Assembly: GCA_041916775.1 (NCBI GenBank)
Contig: JAYRYZ010000025.1
Span: forward strand, 9,549 to 73,548
Direction of reading: 5' to 3'
DNA from: UBA2357 sp041916775
GTDB lineage: Bacteria > Pseudomonadota > Gammaproteobacteria > Burkholderiales > Rhodocyclaceae
DNA length: 64,000 nt
The number at the start of each line of letters is the position of its first letter. Position 1 is the first letter of the stretch. A model generated the notes under the pieces. The model was given only the letters and a program-made list of their open reading frames with translations. It made no database searches and was not told the origin of the DNA. The position numbers were made by a program, and so were the translations under genes. This document shows, piece by piece, positions 14,198-21,466 of the stretch.

Positions 14198-14863
14198 TCA
14201 GAAGCGGTAGCCGATGCCGACCATGTAGACCCACGGGTCGATGTCCACATTCACACGGACGTCGCTGCCAGCGAGCTTCGCCGTCGCCTTGGTGTCGATG
14301 TCGATGTTCCAGATTGCCGCATTGATCGAGAGGCGATCGGTGATCTTCCAGTCGAGCCCGGCTTCGAAGGCAAGGCCCAGCGAGTTCTTGAGCTTGAGCC
14401 CCGAGAAGCCCTGGGCCTTGCGCTCACCCGTCAGCTCCTCGCTGAAGAAGACCGTGTAGTTGAGGCCGACGCCGAAATAGGGCTGCACGTCCGAGGACTT
14501 GTCGAGCGGGAAGTACTGCAAGGTGAGCGTCGGCGGCAGGTGCTTGGTTTCGGCAAACTTGCCGTCGAGCGCGCCAAGGCCCTTGAGCCCGATGCTGTGC
14601 TTGAACGGAGTGGCTGCCAGCAGACCGACGCCGAGGTTGTCGCTCAGCATGTAGCTCAGGGTCAGGCCGAGCTGGGTATTGTTGTTGACCGTGGCGCCGC
14701 CGCCGATGCCGGCACCATCCACCATGATCTGGGAGCTGCTCTCGTCCGGAGCGACGGTGACGGCGCCGACACGCAGGATGATGTCTCCCGCCTCATGCGC
14801 ATGTACCGACCCGGAACACAGAACCACTGCGGACGCCGCTGCAATCGCCAATGCCTTGCTCAT
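14198..14863 (-). CDS. ompW: OmpW-family outer membrane protein
   Basis: A 221-residue outer membrane beta-barrel with a signal peptide ending VHA (about residue 22). It then begins HEAGDIILRVGAVTVAPDESS, the OmpW signature, and ends with the Phe-terminated strand MVGIGYRF needed for BAM assembly. OmpW forms an eight-stranded barrel thought to pass small hydrophobic molecules. A GAGAGGGAAG ribosome binding site precedes ATG 14863. A possible FNR box lies 66 bases upstream of the start, which would fit the oxygen control reported for ompW in other bacteria. The gene is single. Confidence 0.93.
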   Translation of the reverse strand: MSKALAIAAASAVVLCSGSVHAHEAGDIILRVGAVTVAPDESSSQIMVDGAGIGGGATVNNNTQLGLTLSYMLSDNLGVGLLAATPFKHSIGLKGLGALDGKFAETKHLPPTLTLQYFPLDKSSDVQPYFGVGLNYTVFFSEELTGERKAQGFSGLKLKNSLGLAFEAGLDWKITDRLSINAAIWNIDIDTKATAKLAGSDVRVNVDIDPWVYMVGIGYRF

Positions 14864-14929
14864 ATCGCTTCCCTCTCGCCTATGGTTGAAAAATCAGCGG
14901 CGATGGTATCGATTATGCAAAACGGGATC

Positions 14930-14943
14930 CTGATCCAGGTCAA
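14930..14943 (-). promoter_or_regulatory. Possible FNR/CRP-family site upstream of ompW
   Basis: On the reverse strand TTGAC-CTGG-ATCAG matches 8 of the 10 defined bases of the FNR box TTGAT-N4-ATCAA. A CATAAT hexamer (14912-14917) lies downstream of it toward ompW as a possible -10. The spacing is somewhat shorter than a classical class II site. Confidence 0.4.
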
Positions 14944-14979
14944 CAAGTCTCGAAATGTTTCAGGCGCTCACACGCGCAG

Positions 14980-16674
14980 TCAGGTCGGGTCGAGGTGCTC
15001 CAGCATCAGCTGCAGGCTGGTGACGCCGTTGTACTCGTTGGGGGCGAGCCGGTAGGCGGCATGGATGTTGGCCGGCACCGCGGTGGAGGGCGCGTTGAAC
15101 TGAATCGCGTCGAACTGCTGGCCCTGGCGAGAAAGGCGCAGCTTGAGGTGGCGGTCCTTCAGGAGGCGCTGGTTCTCGACCAGGAAGTGGTCGTCGAAGA
15201 GCGGTGCGGGGAAGCCCTGGCCCCAGATGTCCTGTTCGATGAGCCGCGCCGAATCCAGGCTCATCCAGCCCGATTCGAGGGTACCGTCGGTGTCGATGCG
15301 GTGGGCGAGGTCGGCCGGTGTGGCGAGGGCCTGGATGGTTTCCTCGAACACCGCCTGGAAGCGCGCATAGTCTGGCTCGCGGATCGTCAGGCCGGCCGCC
15401 ATCGCGTGGCCGCCGAAGCGCAGGATCAGGTCGGGGTGCTGCTTGCTCACCAGGTCGAGCGCGTCGCGCAGATGCACGCCTGCGATCGAGCGGCCCGAGC
15501 CCTTGAGCTCGCCCGCGTCGCCGCGCGCGAAGGCGACGACCGGGCGATGCAGGCGCTCCTTGATGCGACCGGCGACGATGCCGATCACGCCCTGATGCCA
15601 GTCCGGCTCGAACAGCGCCACGCTCGCGGTCTGGCCCGGGTCGAAGCCGGCGAGCCGCTCCAGCGCGGTCTCCTGCATGCCCTGCTCGATGCTGCGCCGC
15701 TCGCGGTTGAGGCGGTCGAGGTCCTGCGCGATGTTGAGCGCGCGGCCCGGGTCGTCGGTGATCAGGCACTCGATGCCGAGGCTCATGTCCGATAGCCGCC
15801 CGGCGGCGTTGAGGCGCGGCCCGAGGGCGAAGCCGAGGTCGAAGGTGCTGGCGCGCGCAGCCTCCCGACCCGCCGCGGCGAAGAGCGCGCGGATGCCGGG
15901 CTGCATGCGGTTCGCGCGCATGCGCGCGAGGCCTTGCGAGACCAGGATGCGGTTGTTGTGGTCGAGCTTCACGACGTCCGCCACCGTGCCGAGCGCCACC
16001 AGATCCAGGAGCTCGGCGAGGTTGGGCTCGCTGCGGCCGGCAAAGGCGCCGCGCTCGCGCAGTTCGGCGCGCAGCGCGAGCATGGTGTAGAACATCACCC
16101 CGACACCGGCGAGCGCCTTGCTCGGGAAGTCGCAGCCGGGCTGGTTGGGGTTCACGATCACGTCGGCCTCGGGCAGGGTGTCGCCGGGCAGGTGGTGGTC
16201 GGTGATGAGCGTGGCCATGCCGTAGCTGCGCGCCGCCGCCACGCCCTCGACACTGGCGATGCCGTTATCGACCGTGATCAGCACGTCCGGCTCCATGCGC
16301 GCCGCGAGCTCGACGATCGCAGGCGTGAGCCCGTAGCCGTACTCGAAGCGGTTGGGCACGAGGTAGCCGACGTCCGCACCGAAGGCGCGCAGCGCGCGCA
16401 CGCCGACCGCACAGGCGGTGGCGCCGTCGCAGTCGTAGTCGGCGACGATGACCATGCGCGCGCCGGCCTCGATCGCGTCCGCCAGGAGCTCTGCGGCGGC
16501 GTGCGTGCCGGTGAGCGCCGCCGGCGGCAGCAGGTGCTTGAGCGCGTAGTCGAGCTCGGATGGGTGGCTCACGCCGCGTGCGGCGTAGATGCGCGCGAGC
16601 AGCGGATGCACGCGCGCGTCGATCAGGGTCTGCACCGCGCGCGGCGCGGCCTTGCGGGAATGGATGGTCGTCAT
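14980..16674 (-). CDS. recJ: Single-stranded-DNA-specific exonuclease RecJ
   Basis: A 564-residue member of the DHH phosphoesterase family. Motif I DYDCDG is at 79-84, TVDNG at about 135-139 and DHH at 159-161. A DHHA1 domain carries GRSI and the glycine-rich FGGHAMAAGLTI. RecJ degrades single-stranded DNA 5' to 3' in RecF-pathway recombination and mismatch repair. It is the last gene of a two-gene unit; its ATG overlaps the stop of the RpfE-like gene (16671-16674). The length is normal for the family. Confidence 0.96.
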   Translation of the reverse strand: MTTIHSRKAAPRAVQTLIDARVHPLLARIYAARGVSHPSELDYALKHLLPPAALTGTHAAAELLADAIEAGARMVIVADYDCDGATACAVGVRALRAFGADVGYLVPNRFEYGYGLTPAIVELAARMEPDVLITVDNGIASVEGVAAARSYGMATLITDHHLPGDTLPEADVIVNPNQPGCDFPSKALAGVGVMFYTMLALRAELRERGAFAGRSEPNLAELLDLVALGTVADVVKLDHNNRILVSQGLARMRANRMQPGIRALFAAAGREAARASTFDLGFALGPRLNAAGRLSDMSLGIECLITDDPGRALNIAQDLDRLNRERRSIEQGMQETALERLAGFDPGQTASVALFEPDWHQGVIGIVAGRIKERLHRPVVAFARGDAGELKGSGRSIAGVHLRDALDLVSKQHPDLILRFGGHAMAAGLTIREPDYARFQAVFEETIQALATPADLAHRIDTDGTLESGWMSLDSARLIEQDIWGQGFPAPLFDDHFLVENQRLLKDRHLKLRLSRQGQQFDAIQFNAPSTAVPANIHAAYRLAPNEYNGVTSLQLMLEHLDPT

Positions 16675-17735
16675 CGTGGGGCGGGGCCCTTGGTGGGCAT
16701 GTTCTCGGGCATTGTCGCCTGCGGCAGGCAGCTCTCGAGCGTGGCCGGGCGGCGCCAGAACTTCCAGAAATCGCCTGCCGAGAGGCGAAGTTCCAGGCTC
16801 GCGCGGTCACCCGGGGCAAGAAGGCGCAGCGCCCTGCAGCGACGCGCCTTCAGCGCGCTGGCGAGCGGCGCGAACCACTGCCTCTCCAGCGCCGCGAGCG
16901 CGCCGCGCCAGGCGTCGAGATCGAGCGCGAGGCTGGGTTTGAGCAGGGTGTCGATGACCACCAGCGCATCTGCCTGCGGCAGCGCATCCGCGGCGCCCAG
17001 CGGCACGCCGAGCGTGCGCGCGAGGCCGCGGGTGACGAGATCTTGCGTCAGCACCTGGTTGGGCAGGCGCAGCGACGAAGGCAGCACGTCGCCGTCGCCC
17101 CAGAGCCAGACACTGTTCACCGGCCGCTCACCCGCCGCCTCGCGCGCCTGGTTGAGCGGATCGTTGTGGAGCAGCACCTGTACCTCATTCACGAGCCGCT
17201 GCCATTCCCGGCAGTCCTCGCCTTCGGGCATGAAGTGCGACACCGGCCGTCCGGTGACGTCGTCGAGCGGGAAGAAGGCGGTGCGCGGTGCGTTCGCGAG
17301 CTTCAGATACCAGCGCTCGGGTGCGGCGACCTCGAAGCCGAGGATGTTCGCGTCGAGCGGCTTGAAGAAGTGTTCCAGCGTGGCCGCCAATGTGCGCGCC
17401 TCGGCAAGGCCGAGCGCATCGCCCGGCAGCGGGGTGAGCAGCAGGTGCTCGCGCGCAAAGTGAAGGTTCACCGGGTCGGCGCACAGGTAGTGTGCGTGCG
17501 CGTCGGGCGGCGGCAGTGCGTCCTCGCCTGCGCGCCGCAGCCGCGCGAGCGGCAGGCGCCCGGCGGGCAGGCCGAAGGCCTCGGAAAGCCACGCCTCCTG
17601 TGCCACGCGCCCGAGGCGAGCGACTTGCCCCTGTCCGAGCAGCCTCTCCAGCCCGGGCAGCGGCAGGCCGGTGCTCGGGCTGCGCGCACCGGGGTTTGGC
17701 CAGATCAGGCCGGGGATGAGCAGTTCGATACGCAT
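16671..17735 (-). CDS. RpfE-like / cofactor-independent phosphoglycerate-mutase-like protein
   Basis: A 354-residue protein with the segment PVNSVWLWGDGD (about 205-216), typical of the family named after Xanthomonas RpfE and often mislabelled phosphoglycerate mutase. It begins MRIELLIPGLIWP. The catalytic metal-binding set of true phosphoglycerate mutases is not evident, so the enzyme label should not be trusted. The gene overlaps recJ by 4 bases; adjacency of rpfE and recJ is also known from Xanthomonas. The biochemical role is unknown. Confidence 0.75.
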   Translation of the reverse strand: MRIELLIPGLIWPNPGARSPSTGLPLPGLERLLGQGQVARLGRVAQEAWLSEAFGLPAGRLPLARLRRAGEDALPPPDAHAHYLCADPVNLHFAREHLLLTPLPGDALGLAEARTLAATLEHFFKPLDANILGFEVAAPERWYLKLANAPRTAFFPLDDVTGRPVSHFMPEGEDCREWQRLVNEVQVLLHNDPLNQAREAAGERPVNSVWLWGDGDVLPSSLRLPNQVLTQDLVTRGLARTLGVPLGAADALPQADALVVIDTLLKPSLALDLDAWRGALAALERQWFAPLASALKARRCRALRLLAPGDRASLELRLSAGDFWKFWRRPATLESCLPQATMPENMPTKGPAPR

Positions 17736-17898
17736 GCGCTGCGACGAGACGTCCAGATTGCCGGGAAGGGCGGCAGTCTACCAGTCAGTCACGCGGCTCG
17801 GCGGCGGATCTTCGGCGGTCCCCGGAAAGGCCGCACTGCCGCACCGCCGCAGTGTGCTGCTTGCCTCCAGGCGCGATCCGCGGGCGATACAGCGGCGA

Positions 17899-19293
17899 TC
17901 AATACGCGTTGCGGTCCTTGAACACCACCAGCACGGTCTTGATGATGATCCACAGATCCAGGCTCAGCGACCAGCTGCGCAGGTACTCCAGGTCGAACTC
18001 GATGCGCTTTTCCATCTTGTCGATGGTGTCGGTCTCGCCGCGGTAGCCATTCACCTGCGCCCAGCCGGTGATGCCCGGCTTGACCTTGTGGCGCACCATG
18101 TAACCCTTGATGAGCTTGCGGTAGGTCTCGTTGTGGGCCACCGCATGCGGGCGCGGGCCGACGATGCTCATGCGCCCTTGCAGCACGTTGATGAACTGCG
18201 GCAACTCGTCCAGCGAGGTCTTGCGGATGAAGGCGCCGAAGGGCGTGATGCGCGCGTCGTTGCGCGTCGCCTGCTTCACCACGTCGCCGTTGTCGGTGGT
18301 GGTCATGGAGCGGAACTTGTAGACCAGGATCTCCTTGCCGTCCAGGCCGTAGCGGCGCTGCTTGAAGATCACCGGCCCGGGCGAGGAGCGCTTCACGCCG
18401 ATCGCCAGCGCCAGCAGCAGCGGCGCAAGCAGCACCAGGATCACGCTGGAAAGCACGATGTCGCTGAGCCGCTTGATCATGCCCGCCAGGCCGGTGAAGG
18501 GCGTGTCGCACACCGTCACCACCGGGATGCCGCCCACGTCGTCCATCCGGCCCTGGATCAGATCGGTCACGAAGATGTCCGGCACGAACAGGATGGACGC
18601 GGTGGTGTCCTTCAGGTCGTCGAGCAGCGCCAGGATGCGCGGCTGGGTGGCCATCGGCAGCGCAAGGTAGATCGTGTCGATGTGGTTTTCCTTGACGAAG
18701 CCAGCGAGGTCGGCGAGCCGTCCGAGCACGGGTACCGAATCCGGGGTGTGCGCACGCTCGCCGCTTCGGTCATCGAAGAAGGCGACGATGCGTGTACCCA
18801 CATACGGATTGTCACGCGTCTGCGCGAGTAGCCGCAGGCTCACGTCGTTCACGCCTGCGACCACCGCCATGCTCTGGTTCTGCTTCATCGCCACCACCTG
18901 CGGCAGCGCCCGACGCATCAGGAAGTGCGCGAGCAGCAGTGCAAGCGGCGTCGTCGCACCCCATGCAACCAGCATGCCCTGGGGGAACAGCTGCATGTAG
19001 CGGGTGACGTAACCGAAGATGCCCAGGGTGACGACGAACAGCAGCCAGTTCGTCATCACCTTGCGCACCACCCGGCGCGGGCGCTCGTGAACGCTCACAT
19101 TGCCCGGGAAGCTCAGCACGAAGGCCAGCACGGCCAGGATGATCAACGACGGCGAAACGCGCTGGCCGAAGACGGCAGCGCACACCATCAGCACCGCGAC
19201 GATGACGATGGGGTCGAGAAAGGCTCCAACCAGGCCGGGTAGCGTGAAGCTCGGTCTGACGAAACTGTTGGGTCGGTCCAGTGCCCCAAGCAT
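17899..19293 (-). CDS. Undecaprenyl-phosphate sugar-phosphate transferase (WcaJ/PssY-like)
   Basis: A 464-residue membrane enzyme that starts exopolysaccharide repeat-unit assembly by moving a hexose-1-phosphate (probably glucose) from UDP-sugar to undecaprenyl phosphate. It has four N-terminal hydrophobic segments (about 25-125), a Rossmann-like middle domain (VVAGVNDVSLRLLAQ; PVLGRLADLAGFVKE), and the C-terminal bacterial sugar transferase domain. That domain carries one more membrane segment, KRSSPGPVIFKQRRYG, YKFRSM, RKTSLDELPQF and VGPRPHA. It is divergent from the rest of the export operon across a 414-base regulatory gap. ATG 19293 was preferred over an upstream TTG (19329) because AGGATC precedes it. 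Confidence 0.93.
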   Translation of the reverse strand: MLGALDRPNSFVRPSFTLPGLVGAFLDPIVIVAVLMVCAAVFGQRVSPSLIILAVLAFVLSFPGNVSVHERPRRVVRKVMTNWLLFVVTLGIFGYVTRYMQLFPQGMLVAWGATTPLALLLAHFLMRRALPQVVAMKQNQSMAVVAGVNDVSLRLLAQTRDNPYVGTRIVAFFDDRSGERAHTPDSVPVLGRLADLAGFVKENHIDTIYLALPMATQPRILALLDDLKDTTASILFVPDIFVTDLIQGRMDDVGGIPVVTVCDTPFTGLAGMIKRLSDIVLSSVILVLLAPLLLALAIGVKRSSPGPVIFKQRRYGLDGKEILVYKFRSMTTTDNGDVVKQATRNDARITPFGAFIRKTSLDELPQFINVLQGRMSIVGPRPHAVAHNETYRKLIKGYMVRHKVKPGITGWAQVNGYRGETDTIDKMEKRIEFDLEYLRSWSLSLDLWIIIKTVLVVFKDRNAY

Positions 19294-19707
19294 GATCCTG
19301 TGTACCTCAATATTGCTGTAATGCAGCATCCAACAAAATATAGCACCCGATCATGTCAGTTCAGATGAATTGTTGTCGTGATTTGCATCTTGGCAACATT
19401 GGTGGGTATCTGTCGATTTGCTGATGCGATAAAAGAAATGTTATGGAACAGCTAATTAGCGGCGTTTGATGCAATTGGATGCACAAATTTGGGTATTTCA
19501 TGCGCATCACGATGGTGCGCGGTTATGTTGGATTTGGCATAATGCGATACGACAAAGTCGTGCAAAAGTATGACTAAAGGCTTAGATGTTGCTTTGCAAT
19601 GCGTTGCGTTTCAATCGTTTGCCATGCACCGCAGCTTAGCCATGACGGTTTGGCCCGATCCTTGCACTGCGTTGTTTGGGTCCATCCGGTAACAGGGAGA
19701 AGTCACG
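19294..19707. other. AT-rich divergent regulatory region, no gene seen
   Basis: A 414-base gap between the divergent sugar-phosphate transferase gene and the small exported protein gene. It is clearly richer in A and T than the flanking genes and contains no credible coding frame. An imperfect dyad GCGCATC/GGTGCGC lies near 19502-19520, and a strong sigma-54-type site lies at 19651-19666. Activator sites for the sigma-54 promoter would be expected in the remainder. Confidence 0.6.
19651..19666 (+). promoter_or_regulatory. Sigma-54 (RpoN) -24/-12 promoter
   Basis: TGGCCCGATCCTTGCA matches the consensus TGGCACG-N4-TTGCW at 11 of 12 defined bases, with GG and GC exactly 10 bases apart. The predicted start of transcription near 19677 is about 30 bases before the ATG at 19708. 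PEP-CTERM/exopolysaccharide loci in related bacteria are reported to use RpoN with an enhancer-binding protein (PrsR), which fits the context. Confidence 0.75.
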
Positions 19708-20067
19708 ATGATCAAGAAGTGCGCAACGCCGCTTGCAGCGGCCCTCCTGTTATTTGCATCGGCGGGCGGGGTGCGGGCCGCTGATGCGATCGCGCAGCTG
19801 GACGTGACACGCACGCTGGCGGGCACGCTTCAGCCACAGGTTTCGACAGGTGGCTCGGGCGTCATGGCGCAGCCGCAGACAGGCATGCTCGGCCTGAATC
19901 GCGCGAACGGCAGCGCCTACATCCTGCCGGTGAGGTCGGGCGAGCACGCCGCTGGCGCGTCGAACGAGGCGCAAGCCACCGCAAGCGGCGAGTCGGAGCA
20001 CGGCGCGCTGATTCTTGCCGGGCTGATGATGGTCGGCGTGGTGGTCAGCAAACGGCTGATGCGCTGA
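19708..20067 (+). CDS. Small exported protein with C-terminal membrane anchor
   Basis: A 119-residue protein I do not recognise by family. It has a signal peptide (residues 1-24, ending GVRA), a low-complexity polar middle (rich in Gly, Ala, Gln, Ser and Thr), and a C-terminal hydrophobic helix (about 98-113) followed by KRLMR. The tripartite end (polar, helix, basic) is like exosortase sorting signals but lacks PEP or IPTL. It is preceded by GGGAGAAG and by the sigma-54 promoter at 19651-19666, so it is likely the first and perhaps most strongly expressed gene of the export operon. A structural or matrix-associated role is a guess. Confidence 0.7.
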   Translation: MIKKCATPLAAALLLFASAGGVRAADAIAQLDVTRTLAGTLQPQVSTGGSGVMAQPQTGMLGLNRANGSAYILPVRSGEHAAGASNEAQATASGESEHGALILAGLMMVGVVVSKRLMR

Positions 20068-20209
20068 GTGGTGACGACGGCAGGCACATTCCAGGGGCCG
20101 TGCCGGCGAGGGCGTTGGATTCAACCTATTTTTTCCCGGATGTGGATCAATCGTGCAACATCAAATTCAGCTTCATCAGTGCGGCTCCGACGGTGAGGGG
20201 GCGCCCGTG

Positions 20210-21382
20210 ATGACCTTGTCCCGCGCGTTGCTGGCCGCCGCCGTCGCGTCAGCCGCCATCGCTCTGTCGGGTTGTGCGATCGCGCCAGGGAGCAGCGCAC
20301 GCGACATGACCGCCGAATCGGCCACTCTCCTGCCGACACGGCAGGGCGACGATATGGTGCCGGCCAACGTCAAGGTTCGCCCGATCAGCGCCAACCTGAT
20401 CATCGAGCAGGAGCGCGCGCAGCGCGGCGAGGCACCGCAGGTGGAGCGGGCCGCGACGGCGCAGCCGCGGCCGGTGGATCCCAACCTGCAGCACCTGGAC
20501 TACAAGCTCGGCCCGGGCGACATCATCAGCGTCACCGTGTGGGATCACCCCGAGCTGACGATCCCCGCCGGTTCGTACCGCTCCGCGGAGCTCGCCGGCA
20601 CGCTCGTCGGCGAGGACGGCAACATCTTCTATCCCTACGCCGGGGTGCTCAAGGCCGCCGGCCTGACGGTGCGCGAGGTGCGCGATCAGCTCGCGAAGAA
20701 GCTCGCGAGCTACATCGAGAAAGTGCAGCTCGACGTGCGTGTGGTGTCCTTTCGCAGCAAGCGCGTGTATGTCGTCGGCGAGGTGAACAAGCCCGGCCTG
20801 CAGCCGATAGACGACATCCCGATGACGATGCTGGAGGCGGTGAACCGCGCCGGCGGCTTCTCTGCCGAGGCCGACCACAGCAACGTGCTGCTCACCCGCC
20901 GCGGCGAGACCTTCCGCGTCGACCTTCAGGCCCTTTACGAGCAGGGGCAGACGGCCGAGAACATCCGCCTGGAATCCGGGGATATCGTCAACGTGCCCGA
21001 TCGCCAGCAGAACAAGGTGTTCGTGCTGGGCGAGGTGCAGAGGCCGGGCGGCTTCGTGATGAACAAGCGCCGCATCACCCTCGCCGAAGCCTTGGGAGAG
21101 GCCGGCTTCGCCAACCAGCTCACCGCCAACCCGGGCTTCATCTTCGTGATGCGCGGCACCGTCGATGCGCCGGAGATCTACCACCTCGACGCGCGCTCGC
21201 CGGATGCGCTCATCCTCGCCGACCGCTTCCCGCTGCGCCCGCGCGACATCGTCTATGTGGATGTGGCCGAGGTGGTGCGCTGGAACCGCGTGATCACCAA
21301 CATCCTCCCGACCGCCACGCTGCTCAACACCGTCAGCCAGGTGCAGTACCCGCTCTTCAACGGGCGGCAAGGGCAGCCCTGA
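20210..21382 (+). CDS. Polysaccharide export lipoprotein (Wza/EpsA-like)
   Basis: A 390-residue outer membrane lipoprotein that forms the exit channel for exopolysaccharide. Its lipobox LSGC puts the lipidated Cys at residue 22. A Poly_export domain (YKLGPGDIISVTVWDHPELT, through DVRVVSFRSKRVYVVGEV) is followed by two SLBB-type beta-grasp repeats (VYVVGEVNKPG; VFVLGEVQRPGGF). ATG 20210 was chosen because it directly begins the signal peptide and follows GAGGGGG; an upstream in-frame extension to 20153 is not signal-like. The tyrosine kinase/co-polymerase gene follows after 84 bases. Confidence 0.94.
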   Translation: MTLSRALLAAAVASAAIALSGCAIAPGSSARDMTAESATLLPTRQGDDMVPANVKVRPISANLIIEQERAQRGEAPQVERAATAQPRPVDPNLQHLDYKLGPGDIISVTVWDHPELTIPAGSYRSAELAGTLVGEDGNIFYPYAGVLKAAGLTVREVRDQLAKKLASYIEKVQLDVRVVSFRSKRVYVVGEVNKPGLQPIDDIPMTMLEAVNRAGGFSAEADHSNVLLTRRGETFRVDLQALYEQGQTAENIRLESGDIVNVPDRQQNKVFVLGEVQRPGGFVMNKRRITLAEALGEAGFANQLTANPGFIFVMRGTVDAPEIYHLDARSPDALILADRFPLRPRDIVYVDVAEVVRWNRVITNILPTATLLNTVSQVQYPLFNGRQGQP

Positions 21383-21466
21383 TCACACCCACGGGCCGGC
21401 ACGCGCCGGCCCAGCCGCCGGATACACCGGACGGAACACGCTCAAGCAGGCTTTACCGGACCACGC

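Noticed and set aside
17736..17898. A gene between the RpfE-like and sugar-phosphate transferase genes
   Set aside because: The 163-base gap has no start site or coding pattern.
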